Shown piece after piece: positions 47,488 through 56,296 of a DNA stretch of 64,000 nt (position 1 is the stretch's first letter; the number at the start of each line of letters is the position of its first letter). The translations under genes were made by a program, and so were the position numbers. The notes under the pieces were generated by a model. It saw only the letters and a list, made by a program, of their open reading frames with translations, was not told where the DNA came from and did not search any database. Source of the stretch: Streptococcus plurextorum DSM 22810 (lineage in GTDB: Bacteria; Bacillota; Bacilli; Lactobacillales; Streptococcaceae); contig NZ_AUIO01000001.1 in the NCBI RefSeq assembly GCF_000423745.1, positions 248,001 through 312,000 on the forward strand. Direction: 5' to 3'.

Positions 47488-48537
47488 TTATTTCTTCCCT
47501 TCAAAATGCGCTCTAACTTTTGGAGCGACTTGTTCACCAAATAATCGAATAGCCTTCAGAGTTTCTTGATGTGGCATGGAGCCCACTGGCAAATGGAGCA
47601 TGAAGCGGTCTAACTCTAAGTCTTCAATGATTTGAATGATCTTGTTCGCCACATAATCTGGATCACCGACAAACATTGCACCGTCTGGTCCCACCGACTT
47701 AAGATAGTCCTCATAGCTCAACTCACGCCAATGCGGACGGTCTTTGCTGATATTGTCTACGACTTGTTTGGTAGGGTAATAATAATCTGTAATCGCTTGT
47801 TCTGTGTCATCTGCAATCCATCCCCAAGAATGTGCCGCCACTTTGAGCTGTTCAGGGGCATGGCCATGTCGATTTCCAATTTCTTTATAAATGCGTACTA
47901 ATTGTCGGAAGGCTTTTGGGTTTCCTCCAATAGTGGCGTAGGCGATAGGAAGCCCTTGCTCTGCAATGCGAACAGTCGAGTCAATATTCCCTCCTGTCGC
48001 AACCCATACCGGGAAATTTTCTTGAACTGCACGAGGGTAGACAGGGCGATTGTCTACAGATTGCGTATGCTTCCCTTTCCATTTGAGGTTGGTTTGTTCT
48101 CGAATGGTTAGGAGCATGTCTAATTTTTCATCAAAAAGCTCTTCGTAGTCTGCCAAATCGTATCCAAAAAGTGGAAAAGATTCGATAAAAGAGCCTCGCC
48201 CAGCCATAATCTCCGCTCTGCCATTTGACAAAGCATCAATTGTGGCATATTGCTGGTAAACTCTGACAGGGTCAATTGAGGACAAAATGGTCACCGCGCT
48301 GGATAAACGAATGTGTTTAGTATTAACAGCTCCTGCGGCTAAAATGATTTCTGGCGCCGATACTGCAAAATCCTCACGATGATGCTCACCAACAGCATAG
48401 ATATCCAAGCCAACAGCATCTGCCAACTCAATTTCTTCAATCATGTTGCGAATGCGTTCGTCGTGAGAAATCACCTGTCCTGTTTTCTCAAGAGGAGTTG
48501 TTTCTCCAAAGGTTGATATGCCAAGTTCTATTGTCAT
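47488..48537 (-). CDS. LLM class flavin-dependent oxidoreductase
   Basis: 349 residues. Luciferase-like monooxygenase barrel: MTIELGISTFGETTPLEKTG, DIYAVGEHHREDFAVSAPE, IRLSSAVTILSSIDPVRVYQ, DALSNGRAEIMAGRGSFIES, and MFVGDPDYVANKIIQI. Uses FMN; the true substrate is unknown, as for most members. ATG 48535-48537 is the family start with AGGAAGG before it; the open frame upstream adds 14 residues without a ribosome site. Confidence 0.93.
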   Translation of the reverse strand: MTIELGISTFGETTPLEKTGQVISHDERIRNMIEEIELADAVGLDIYAVGEHHREDFAVSAPEIILAAGAVNTKHIRLSSAVTILSSIDPVRVYQQYATIDALSNGRAEIMAGRGSFIESFPLFGYDLADYEELFDEKLDMLLTIREQTNLKWKGKHTQSVDNRPVYPRAVQENFPVWVATGGNIDSTVRIAEQGLPIAYATIGGNPKAFRQLVRIYKEIGNRHGHAPEQLKVAAHSWGWIADDTEQAITDYYYPTKQVVDNISKDRPHWRELSYEDYLKSVGPDGAMFVGDPDYVANKIIQIIEDLELDRFMLHLPVGSMPHQETLKAIRLFGEQVAPKVRAHFEGKK

Positions 48538-48655
48538 TTTTATTGCCTTCCTTCTTTGTTTATAGTGGTATATTATCACTAGTTAGTAATAAAAGCAAGT
48601 GTTTTGCTCAAAAGGTCGGATAAAAAGACACCAGCTCCTACTAGTGTCTTGCGGT

Positions 48656-49615
48656 TTAACGTGTCACGCCATAAAACTGACAGCCCGTCCAAAGCCCTGT
48701 GACAATGGACTGAATAAGTTCGGGATCTCTGAGAAAATCTTGGATTGCCATCCCATCTAGGAAGCCTTGATTGGATTTGAAACCTGTAAAGGTCTGAACG
48801 CGGCTCTCCAACTCTTGCTGAAGAGGGAGGTAGGCATCGGGATTAGGCAAGGGATTATTAATATCATAATTGCCAGCTAAAAACGTCTCTTCTGTCATGT
48901 GATTAGCAAGCTCGCGAAGACCTTCGAAACGTCCAGGTTCAAACCCTGGTTGCTCGATATTAAGCACAGGCGTTCCTAGAGCCAAACAAGGCAAGGTCCC
49001 ATGTAAGCGAGTCGTAATGACAAATCGGGCTGACTGATAGAGATAGAGGTAATATTGAGCTAACTTAAGCCGTCTTGTCGGCGTCATGTACCTGTGAGCA
49101 ATATCGACCCCCATACGGATAACGGGCAAATGAGCCTCCCTTTCCACCTTATCAAAAACAGCGTTTGGCAGATCAATCGCTAAAATAAAATCTTGCTTTG
49201 GAATATGTGGTTCTGGCTTTAAGGTCAGTGTCAAACATGCCGAAAGGTAATGGTCAATCCCTAGGTCTTCTAAAAAAGCTTCGGTATCTTTACTTCTAGC
49301 CCCTACAGGTCCAAACTGACGGAAAAATGCTATCATTTCAGGACGCGAAAAAGCTTCTTTGACAGAGTCGTCAATATACGCTGAAATTAACAGCGGGTCT
49401 AAGTTAGCGATTTGCGGTGGAAAATGTTGTGGCCTGTGGGAATACCAACCATTCATGATGAGTTTAATAGGCTCATCTGTTTCAGGACGGAAATCCGTCA
49501 TATAATCACGATTAATGTAATAATCAACTTCAGGCAAGAAACGCTTCGCTGCCAATGACTGGATATCATCCCCGATATTTGAAGTGGAATAAGTAAATAA
49601 AGCGTATTTGGTCAT
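48656..49615 (-). CDS. Polysaccharide pyruvyl transferase family protein
   Basis: 319 residues, PS_pyruv_trans family. MTKYALFTYSTSNIGDDIQS is the typical start with the GD motif; further RFVITTRLHGTLPCLALGTP is the conserved R-H-G sugar/PEP site. Members add a pyruvate ketal to a sugar of a surface glycan. It lies directly after asp4 in the SRR locus, at the place where gtfA/gtfB or glycosyltransferases stand in other streptococci. This suggests that it modifies the adhesin glycan. It has its own promoter with a predicted start of transcription at its ATG. Confidence 0.88.
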   Translation of the reverse strand: MTKYALFTYSTSNIGDDIQSLAAKRFLPEVDYYINRDYMTDFRPETDEPIKLIMNGWYSHRPQHFPPQIANLDPLLISAYIDDSVKEAFSRPEMIAFFRQFGPVGARSKDTEAFLEDLGIDHYLSACLTLTLKPEPHIPKQDFILAIDLPNAVFDKVEREAHLPVIRMGVDIAHRYMTPTRRLKLAQYYLYLYQSARFVITTRLHGTLPCLALGTPVLNIEQPGFEPGRFEGLRELANHMTEETFLAGNYDINNPLPNPDAYLPLQQELESRVQTFTGFKSNQGFLDGMAIQDFLRDPELIQSIVTGLWTGCQFYGVTR

Positions 49616-49620
49616 TGTGT

Positions 49621-49649
49621 TATATTCTTTCTCTCATTAAGTTTGTCAA
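49621..49649 (-). promoter_or_regulatory. Promoter of the pyruvyl transferase gene, leaderless by position
   Basis: -35 TTGACA (49644-49649), spacer of 17, -10 AATATA (49621-49626) on the minus strand. Transcription would begin at about 49614-49615, the first base of the ATG. A weak AGAGAAAG lies inside the spacer, too far up to serve. Confidence 0.6.
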
Positions 49650-49982
49650 AACAGTTAGCAAAGTGCCCTGCTGAGGAACAGAAAAATACTACTGCTCATT
49701 CCGCTCAAAACAGAGCGATTTTTCTATAGGTTTCTTGTCCCATTTATCAGACGCTACAAGATGTTTCCAGCGCTCTTCCTTGAGTGTCACTATTGCAAGA
49801 CACTGCCATCTGTGACTCTTATGGCCTCTTTCTCCGTAAGCCTTGTATAACCTTTCATCCGTCCTTTATGACAAGATAAGAAGGTCTGATAACCAGCGAT
49901 GTGTTTCTAAAGAACCAGCATTTCTTTATGTACTGACAAACACGCCTTCTGTCATCGTCGTTCTTCTCTTTAAAGGCTAGGA
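49650..49982. other. Spacer between asp4 and the pyruvyl transferase gene
   Basis: No gene I can support on either strand. A six-base hairpin (CGCTC/GAGCG) near 49710-49735 is followed by T on the plus side. No asp5-like small SecG homolog is seen here. Confidence 0.5.
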
Positions 49983-50150
49983 TTACCCCAAATACCTTAA
50001 GAGAGAAAAAAGAACTGACAGGGTAATCAAAACGACAACAGTCAAGTAAAAGATCGAGCGACGCCCCTTTTGTTTTACAGGTTTCACATAGCGCTCTTCT
50101 TGTATTTTGGCCAAAGTATCTTCTTCTAGCAAAGCATTTTTCTTGGTCAT
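49983..50150 (-). CDS. asp4: Accessory Sec system protein Asp4 (SecE-like)
   Basis: 55 residues. Basic, charged N-terminal half (MTKKNALLEEDTLAKIQEER) with KQKGRR before a single C-terminal membrane helix (SIFYLTVVVLITLSVLFSLL). The size, topology and position right after secA2 match Asp4, the SecE-like part of the accessory translocon with SecY2. AAAGGAGACAG precedes the ATG, 19 bases after the secA2 stop. Too short for most gene finders. Confidence 0.8.
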   Translation of the reverse strand: MTKKNALLEEDTLAKIQEERYVKPVKQKGRRSIFYLTVVVLITLSVLFSLLRYLG

Positions 50151-50169
50151 TCTGTCTCCTTTTTATCCT

Positions 50170-52581
50170 CTAGACGTAATAAATGGAAAAGCCTTTGTCT
50201 TTATCTCCTGTGATACTGCTTAGCATGAGATTTCGAACAATCAGGTGCTTTAATTCTTTCTCTAGAGCATTATAAGAATCTAAGGCTTCTCGATTAAACT
50301 CCTGAATCGCATCTAACTGAGCAATTTGACGCAACAGCACTGAGTTTTTGAGCTGTTGTAGGTGGTCTACCTCTTCTACCCAGCAAGTATCTATGGCTTT
50401 TAGAACGGACAGGCGATAGAATTCCTCCAGTTTTTCAATCGTGCCTAGCAACTGAATTTTTCGTGTCATTTCCTTTTTATAGAGCTGCCACAGTAAATTT
50501 TTGATGTCTGTAGCATTAGAAACAGCAAAATCTTTAGGAAAGGCTTTAAATCGGTAATTATAATTTTCTAAAATAAACCGACGTAAGACTTCCAAAGTTA
50601 GCTGTGGGTGTTCTCCGAGATATCTATCAATCGCAGATTCAACGATGCCATCAATTCTCTCTGACAAGGGGCAATCAGCATAAATTAAGCTATCTCTGAG
50701 AGCATAGACCTTTTGGCGCTGTACTTGTAAGCTTCGCTCGAAATTAACAGTGGTTCCTCGAGCCACTTTGCCATTATCTTCGCTTTTATCTTGCGCTTGG
50801 TTAAGTGCCCGTTGGAATCGTCTCTTTCGCAATTCTTTGCCATAACCCTTAGCTTGCTTAGTCTGATATTTTTCAAAATAGCGTTTAGCCCACTGTGGGC
50901 CATGTTGAATCATCAACTCATCTTCCAGTGATACAAAAAATTGACTATGACCTGGATCGCCTTGCCTTCCAGAACGACCGCGTAACTGCCAGTCCACGCG
51001 TCTATTTTCCATCCGTTCGGTCCCAACGACAACAAGTCCTCCTAATTCCCTAACCCCTTGACCTAACTTAATGTCTGTCCCGCGTCCTGCTAAAGAGGTG
51101 GCAACGGTAACGGCTCCTATTTGCCCTGCTTCTGCAATAATATCTGCTTCTTTAGCGATGTTTTTGGCTGTCAAAACATTATGAGGAATCCCCTCCTGTA
51201 ACAAGAGCTGGGAATAGATTTCAGCAATATTGACCGTTCCTGAAATCAGCAAAATCGGCTGCCTTCTAGCATGGTAGGTTTTAACATAATCAATGGTTGC
51301 CTCTAATTTTTCAGGCAAGGTCAGGTAGATCTTATCTGGATAATCGATACGCTGAATCGGCAGATTAGTCGGTATAACAACAACGGGAAGGCGATAGGTT
51401 GCAATCAATTCTGCATCTGCTGTTTTAGCCGTTCCTGTCATGCCAGATAACTTGGGAAACATGTTAAAAAGACTTTGAAAAGTAACCGAGGCCACTGCAC
51501 GCATGTCTTTACTAATTTTCACACTTTCTTTGACTTCAATAGCCTGATGAAGACCTGATTGCAGTTTCATGCCTTCTAAGACACGACCTGAACGATTGTC
51601 TAAGAGACAAACTTCATTATCCAAAACGACGTAATCGGTATTTTTTTGGTAGATATGGTGGGCTCGAAGTGCTAAGTTGATGTGACGATTGAGCTCAAAA
51701 TGTTTTTCAGAGTAAAGCTTATCAATATTGAAATAACGCTGAGCATAGGCTGCTCCTTCATCGGTCAAATACACCACTTTATCTGTTTTATCTAGATAAT
51801 ATTCCCTATCCCGAACGAGGGTTCTCACAAATTGGTCAACTGGTGAATACATATTTGACTGGACACGCGGAGATCCTGCAATAATCAAAGGGGTTTGGGC
51901 ATTGTCCAAAAGAACAGCATCTGCTTCATCGACAATAACAAAGTTAAAGGGTCTTAAAAATTTTTCATTTTCTGCAGTAGCTAAGTTATCAACCAAATAG
52001 TCAAAACCCAAGCTACTAGCTGTTGTATAGGTAATATCTGCCTGGTAAATGTCTTTTCGTTTTTTCTTCTCTCCAGAGACCTCTTCTTTGTTGTCCAGAA
52101 GGTCTCCTTCATCCTCTACACCAACACTAAGGCTCAATCCCATCCATTTGTAAACAGGCCCCAATTCTTTGGCATCACGACAGGCCAGATAAGGATTGGT
52201 GGTCACTAAAATAGCTCCTTTTCCTGAAAGGGCATTAAGGTAGAGAGGTAAAGTAGCTGTCAATGTCTTACCTTCTCCTGTCTTCATTTCAGCAATCATT
52301 CCTTTGTGGAGTGCAATGCCTCCCAAAACTTGCACATCAAAGGGGTAAAGCCCTAAAACCCGTTTATCAGCCTCTCGCATCACTGCATAGGCTTCTACCA
52401 AAAGATCATCTAGGGTTTCTCCTTTAGCCAAACGCTCCTTAAATTCCTGTGTTTTTCCTTGTAGGTCCTGATCACTTAATCCTGCTACGGTATCTGCTAA
52501 GGCATTTATTTGTTTAAGTATTTTCCTTAAGCGTCGCAAACGTATGCGGTTTAAAAAACTATTTTTTTGTCTATGTGTCAT
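50170..52581 (-). CDS. secA2: Accessory Sec translocase ATPase SecA2
   Basis: 803 residues. Motor for export of the SRR adhesin. Walker A EMKTGEGKTLTATLPLYLNA, Walker B FVIVDEADAVLLDNAQTPLI, TSLAGRGTDIKLGQGVRELG, and QLRGRSGRQGDPGHSQFFVS of the second RecA-like domain. It is shorter than SecA1 (about 840) and has no C-terminal zinc tail, as is typical for SecA2. It overlaps asp3 by four bases (ATGA). Confidence 0.97.
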   Translation of the reverse strand: MTHRQKNSFLNRIRLRRLRKILKQINALADTVAGLSDQDLQGKTQEFKERLAKGETLDDLLVEAYAVMREADKRVLGLYPFDVQVLGGIALHKGMIAEMKTGEGKTLTATLPLYLNALSGKGAILVTTNPYLACRDAKELGPVYKWMGLSLSVGVEDEGDLLDNKEEVSGEKKKRKDIYQADITYTTASSLGFDYLVDNLATAENEKFLRPFNFVIVDEADAVLLDNAQTPLIIAGSPRVQSNMYSPVDQFVRTLVRDREYYLDKTDKVVYLTDEGAAYAQRYFNIDKLYSEKHFELNRHINLALRAHHIYQKNTDYVVLDNEVCLLDNRSGRVLEGMKLQSGLHQAIEVKESVKISKDMRAVASVTFQSLFNMFPKLSGMTGTAKTADAELIATYRLPVVVIPTNLPIQRIDYPDKIYLTLPEKLEATIDYVKTYHARRQPILLISGTVNIAEIYSQLLLQEGIPHNVLTAKNIAKEADIIAEAGQIGAVTVATSLAGRGTDIKLGQGVRELGGLVVVGTERMENRRVDWQLRGRSGRQGDPGHSQFFVSLEDELMIQHGPQWAKRYFEKYQTKQAKGYGKELRKRRFQRALNQAQDKSEDNGKVARGTTVNFERSLQVQRQKVYALRDSLIYADCPLSERIDGIVESAIDRYLGEHPQLTLEVLRRFILENYNYRFKAFPKDFAVSNATDIKNLLWQLYKKEMTRKIQLLGTIEKLEEFYRLSVLKAIDTCWVEEVDHLQQLKNSVLLRQIAQLDAIQEFNREALDSYNALEKELKHLIVRNLMLSSITGDKDKGFSIYYV

Positions 52582-53129
52582 ATGATATTGTCTTTAGTAT
52601 CTAACAAGGGAGCAACCAAGTGTAGAGGACTTGGCATCTGGTCTAAGGGTAAATCCTTTACAGGAGCTGATCCAACAGTCAAAAGCTGAAGCTTCTTTTC
52701 CTTATAAATCTTGATGCTACGAAAATCAACATTTTGGCATCCTGCAGAGCGAACCATTAAACGGTAGGTATAGGCCTGTTCTGGAAAGGCAAAACGCTCT
52801 CCTGAATAGCGAATAATGATTTCTTGTAATCTTTGTCCCTGACGATCGCGACAGTCAAACTCCAGATAGATGCGGTTCTCAGGAACTGATGGCAAGTCAA
52901 AATAGAGTAAATAGTTAGCTCCTGGCTCTAAAACCGGAAGCTCTGGATGGATCCTTAACCCTTGATAGTTGGTTTGAGAATGGTAAGTTTTAATCGCTTT
53001 TCCAGAAGCTAAATAGGGATTAAAAAAGCGAACTCCCTGTTCGTGAAAGTCAATCCTGCTCCCGTACAGGTAATTCTGGGTTCCTCTGACTTTATCCCAC
53101 TCTAAAGAGACTAGTAATTCTTTTTCCAT
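52578..53129 (-). CDS. asp3: Accessory Sec system protein Asp3
   Basis: 183 residues. Beta-rich carbohydrate-binding type protein that forms a complex with Asp1 and Asp2 in the cytoplasm. Typical stretches: VSLEWDKVRGTQNYLYGSRI, GVRFFNPYLASGKAIKTYHS, PVLEPGANYLLYFDLPSVPE. Start overlaps the asp2 stop by one base (TAATG). Confidence 0.93.
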   Translation of the reverse strand: MEKELLVSLEWDKVRGTQNYLYGSRIDFHEQGVRFFNPYLASGKAIKTYHSQTNYQGLRIHPELPVLEPGANYLLYFDLPSVPENRIYLEFDCRDRQGQRLQEIIIRYSGERFAFPEQAYTYRLMVRSAGCQNVDFRSIKIYKEKKLQLLTVGSAPVKDLPLDQMPSPLHLVAPLLDTKDNII

Positions 53130-54703
53130 TAATCAAATATTCTCCCAAAATCTCTTTTCAAGGTCTGTACAAACTGTTCTAACAACCAGTTATTAACTGC
53201 TCTACTATTGTCGTTGTGGCGACCTGGGTAGCCTTTGGTAACAATATGCACACTTTTTTCTGCAAAATAATCAACAAGTTTATAGGCCGCCCTATTATCA
53301 TAATCATCGTGCTCCATGTAAGCAATGGCAAATTCTGTATGGGAAAAGTCTGCCGGCTTAAAAGCAGACCAGAATTTATCATTGAGTACTTTGACTTGCT
53401 CTTTACCACTGCCACCTGTATTATTCATCAAAATATCCCCAATCGTTTCAAATTCGTTAGGTCGGTGAAGAGGCATCCGGTCGACAACATCCCCTAAGTT
53501 TGTAAAAGGCTTATTGACAATGACACTATGGGGTAATAATCTTGAGGCATAATATAGAGCACCAAAACTTCCCATGGACATGCCTGATAAAATCAGCTGT
53601 TTATTGGTAAAACCTAGGTAGTCTAAGGCTTCTTGAAGTTTATCTGCAATAGCTTTTTCATATTCTGGACTACCAATATAAAAGCCACCACCTTCTATGC
53701 GTGGGTCCGCCACCAAAACAAAGGGGCACTTCAGCGATTTCATCATACCAAACCCTTCAAACCCTTCTGCTGGACGGTAACCCGAAAAGTAAACATTCAA
53801 AGGCGGTTTTAAATCACCAGGATTAAAATAAATCAGGGCTTCTTGGTTTCTAGAGTCACAAATCCGTTGACCTCCCAAGACCAAATGCCCATAGCCTTCT
53901 CTGGAATAGCGCCAATGCAGATGCCCAAAACTCAGCAGACCTTGACCTTTGGCCCAAATCGATATGCAGTAAAAACCTGCATTATCTACGGGCTCCAATC
54001 GGTAGATATCCTCCATAGCTGCCTGATTAACAATAATGGTTTCCAGGCGTTCGTAAACACTACCGCGAACAAAAGGAGTAATCCGCATTTGAAACTGACA
54101 AGCACCACGTTTCGTGTGTTCTTGAAAGAGGTCTAAAACCATGGAAAAATGAGGTAAATTATAACGATAGGTAAAAAGGGGAGAAAATGTTTCGCCAAAG
54201 TCTCCTTCTAGATTGACCCGAATATTCCCCTCATAACTGATATGACCTTCAAATTGTGGGGAAATATCAATATCTCCCAACTTTAGTTTGGCACCATATT
54301 GACCAGAAAAACAAAGACGTGTCAAGTGGGCAATCTTCTCTAAACGGCTACCTTCAAAATGACATTTTTGAGGACGCTTTCTACGGTAAACTCCTTGATA
54401 GTGTGACTCATCAATGTCAAAGCTATTATCGTAAAAAATAGTATAGGCTTCAAAACAAGGGCCTAAGATTTCTAAATCCTTTTCTTCTACGAAGTCTGTC
54501 AAAAATACCGCACCAAAGTGGAGTTTAATGGTAGGTACTTCTTGATCAGGCAAGAGATTCGGCAAGATTTTGGCCAACTTTTCTTCTTTCAGTTTTTCAA
54601 GGTATTGTTCAAGGTTTTCGATAGGGGTATAGTGCCAATTGACCCCTTCTGGAGCATCAAATGATGACACCCAATCTTCTGAACCTATCTGTAGTAACTC
54701 CAC
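53129..54703 (-). CDS. asp2: Accessory Sec system protein Asp2 (O-acetyltransferase)
   Basis: 524 residues. Dual-role protein: part of the Asp complex for export and, in S. gordonii, O-acetyltransferase for GlcNAc on the SRR protein. The alpha/beta hydrolase-type Ser nucleophile is in LILSGMSMGSFGALYYASRL; a likely acid and His in YMEHDDYDN and KGYPGRHNDNSRAV. The catalytic residues appear intact. Start is GTG 54701-54703, with AAGGAGA inside the end of asp1. Confidence 0.95.
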   Translation of the reverse strand: MELLQIGSEDWVSSFDAPEGVNWHYTPIENLEQYLEKLKEEKLAKILPNLLPDQEVPTIKLHFGAVFLTDFVEEKDLEILGPCFEAYTIFYDNSFDIDESHYQGVYRRKRPQKCHFEGSRLEKIAHLTRLCFSGQYGAKLKLGDIDISPQFEGHISYEGNIRVNLEGDFGETFSPLFTYRYNLPHFSMVLDLFQEHTKRGACQFQMRITPFVRGSVYERLETIIVNQAAMEDIYRLEPVDNAGFYCISIWAKGQGLLSFGHLHWRYSREGYGHLVLGGQRICDSRNQEALIYFNPGDLKPPLNVYFSGYRPAEGFEGFGMMKSLKCPFVLVADPRIEGGGFYIGSPEYEKAIADKLQEALDYLGFTNKQLILSGMSMGSFGALYYASRLLPHSVIVNKPFTNLGDVVDRMPLHRPNEFETIGDILMNNTGGSGKEQVKVLNDKFWSAFKPADFSHTEFAIAYMEHDDYDNRAAYKLVDYFAEKSVHIVTKGYPGRHNDNSRAVNNWLLEQFVQTLKRDFGRIFD

Positions 54704-54704
54704 A

Positions 54705-56285
54705 CTAATCTCCTTTATTCAGCAAGTTTTTCCATTCCGCCAAAATACGCCCACTGGTATAATCTGACATTTTTTGAACCGCATAAACAAGAGCGGCATT
54801 CCAATTGGCAAGACCATCGACATAATAGCTGATTGCCTCAGGTAACTTGTCTAAATCTTCTAATACCCAACCATTTTTTAAATGGTCCACATACTCGGTC
54901 TTAACACGATTAATTTGGGGAACTCCTGCCGAAATTCCTGCAATTTGCGTATAAGGATCCGGAACGAGACCTAAATCAATAATAAGTCGTGCCTTATCCA
55001 GGGCCGCTATAATGTGATTTTCATTGCTGAATCGTTCTAAAAAAATAGATTTAAACGTCATTTCCGTTGGCTGATCAACTTTGTTTTCATCCTCTTCTTC
55101 CACAGGCACCATAAACTGTTCAATAGGGTAGTGAGTGATGATTTGCTCCCTAATCACCTTTTCGATCTCTTGTAAATTGTTACTGGTCTCAAAGGTCACT
55201 AATTTTAGTTGCAACTTTTCCTGCCTTGCCATAAGGGGTAAGAGAAGGCTTATAGCCTGATAGAGCTCTGTTCTGGGAATGTTGTCTATGAAAAAATAAA
55301 GCAACAATTCCTTGATATACTGACTATGCCCCAGTCGCAAGCGCGTATCAAATGGTGAAATGCGAGATACCTTATCTAGCATCTCTGGATGATTGACCTT
55401 TGAAATATACTGACGTAAAGTCTGCTCACTGCTCTCTGTATCAACAATCAGCAACTTTGCATTCACTAGAGTAGGAATCCAAGCTTCCAAATCTCCCAAA
55501 TCTTCTCTGCCTCCAAAAAAGGAGAAGGCCATACTACTTTTGGCAAAAAGTTTGAGCAAAAAATCATTATGCTCGACATTAGCAGCTACAATAAAACTAT
55601 CTGCCTCAGAGACATATTTGACTTTAAACTTGCGAAGACGTTCTTCTAAGAGCTCCTTCCAACTGGTGTAAGCTTCCTTTTCAAAACGCTTGTCCGCATC
55701 TGGATTGACGATGATTGATTCCTCATCACCTGTAAAAAACTCTCTTATTTGCCAAACGCCTCGAGGATTAAGATAGTCCTGATGCGTTTTATTTTGCTTC
55801 TCATCGAAATAAATAATACTAGATAAAAAGCCTCTATCGTCAAACAAGTAGGTGTAGCGCTGACTGCCTTCTTCTAACCATTCAATTAACAAGAGATTGC
55901 CATTCTCAGCAAAATGAATTCTAGCTCTAACTTCATCCTCTACAACAGCAATAACGGTAAAAGGGTTATAAATAAAAGAAATGCCTTTTTCCCATTTCAA
56001 CTTTTGATAATCAATAGCCTTAGTCTCTGTTGCTGTGATGTTTTGAATATCATCAAAAAATGACCAGTACCTAGCCCCTACCATATCCTGCTTATGAAAA
56101 AAATAACGAAGTTGAGGTTGATAAGTAAAGGTTAAAAGACAAGTCTCTTCGCCACCCCTTTTGAAAATTTGATAGTGATTAATCGTGTCATCAAATGACA
56201 TCCGTTCAAAAACACGAAACCAAAGTGGGCTCTCTTGATAATAGGGGCGTTCTTTTCCATACCAAGAAGGTACTAAATAATACAT
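54705..56285 (-). CDS. asp1: Accessory Sec system protein Asp1
   Basis: 526 residues. GT-B-like fold without known transferase activity; binds the preprotein with Asp2/Asp3. Starts MYYLVPSWYGKERPYYQESP; other pieces: HQDYLNPRGVWQIREFFTGD, TTINH-like contact region, and LIIDLGLVPDPYTQIAGISA near the C-terminus. ATG 56283-56285 has AAAAGGAG before it; the frame is open 13 codons further into secY2. One base before asp2. Confidence 0.95.
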   Translation of the reverse strand: MYYLVPSWYGKERPYYQESPLWFRVFERMSFDDTINHYQIFKRGGEETCLLTFTYQPQLRYFFHKQDMVGARYWSFFDDIQNITATETKAIDYQKLKWEKGISFIYNPFTVIAVVEDEVRARIHFAENGNLLLIEWLEEGSQRYTYLFDDRGFLSSIIYFDEKQNKTHQDYLNPRGVWQIREFFTGDEESIIVNPDADKRFEKEAYTSWKELLEERLRKFKVKYVSEADSFIVAANVEHNDFLLKLFAKSSMAFSFFGGREDLGDLEAWIPTLVNAKLLIVDTESSEQTLRQYISKVNHPEMLDKVSRISPFDTRLRLGHSQYIKELLLYFFIDNIPRTELYQAISLLLPLMARQEKLQLKLVTFETSNNLQEIEKVIREQIITHYPIEQFMVPVEEEDENKVDQPTEMTFKSIFLERFSNENHIIAALDKARLIIDLGLVPDPYTQIAGISAGVPQINRVKTEYVDHLKNGWVLEDLDKLPEAISYYVDGLANWNAALVYAVQKMSDYTSGRILAEWKNLLNKGD

Positions 56286-56296
56286 AGATACTCCTT

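Noticed and set aside
49650..49982. Possible asp5 gene after asp4
   Set aside because: No frame with a start, ribosome site and two membrane helices is found there.
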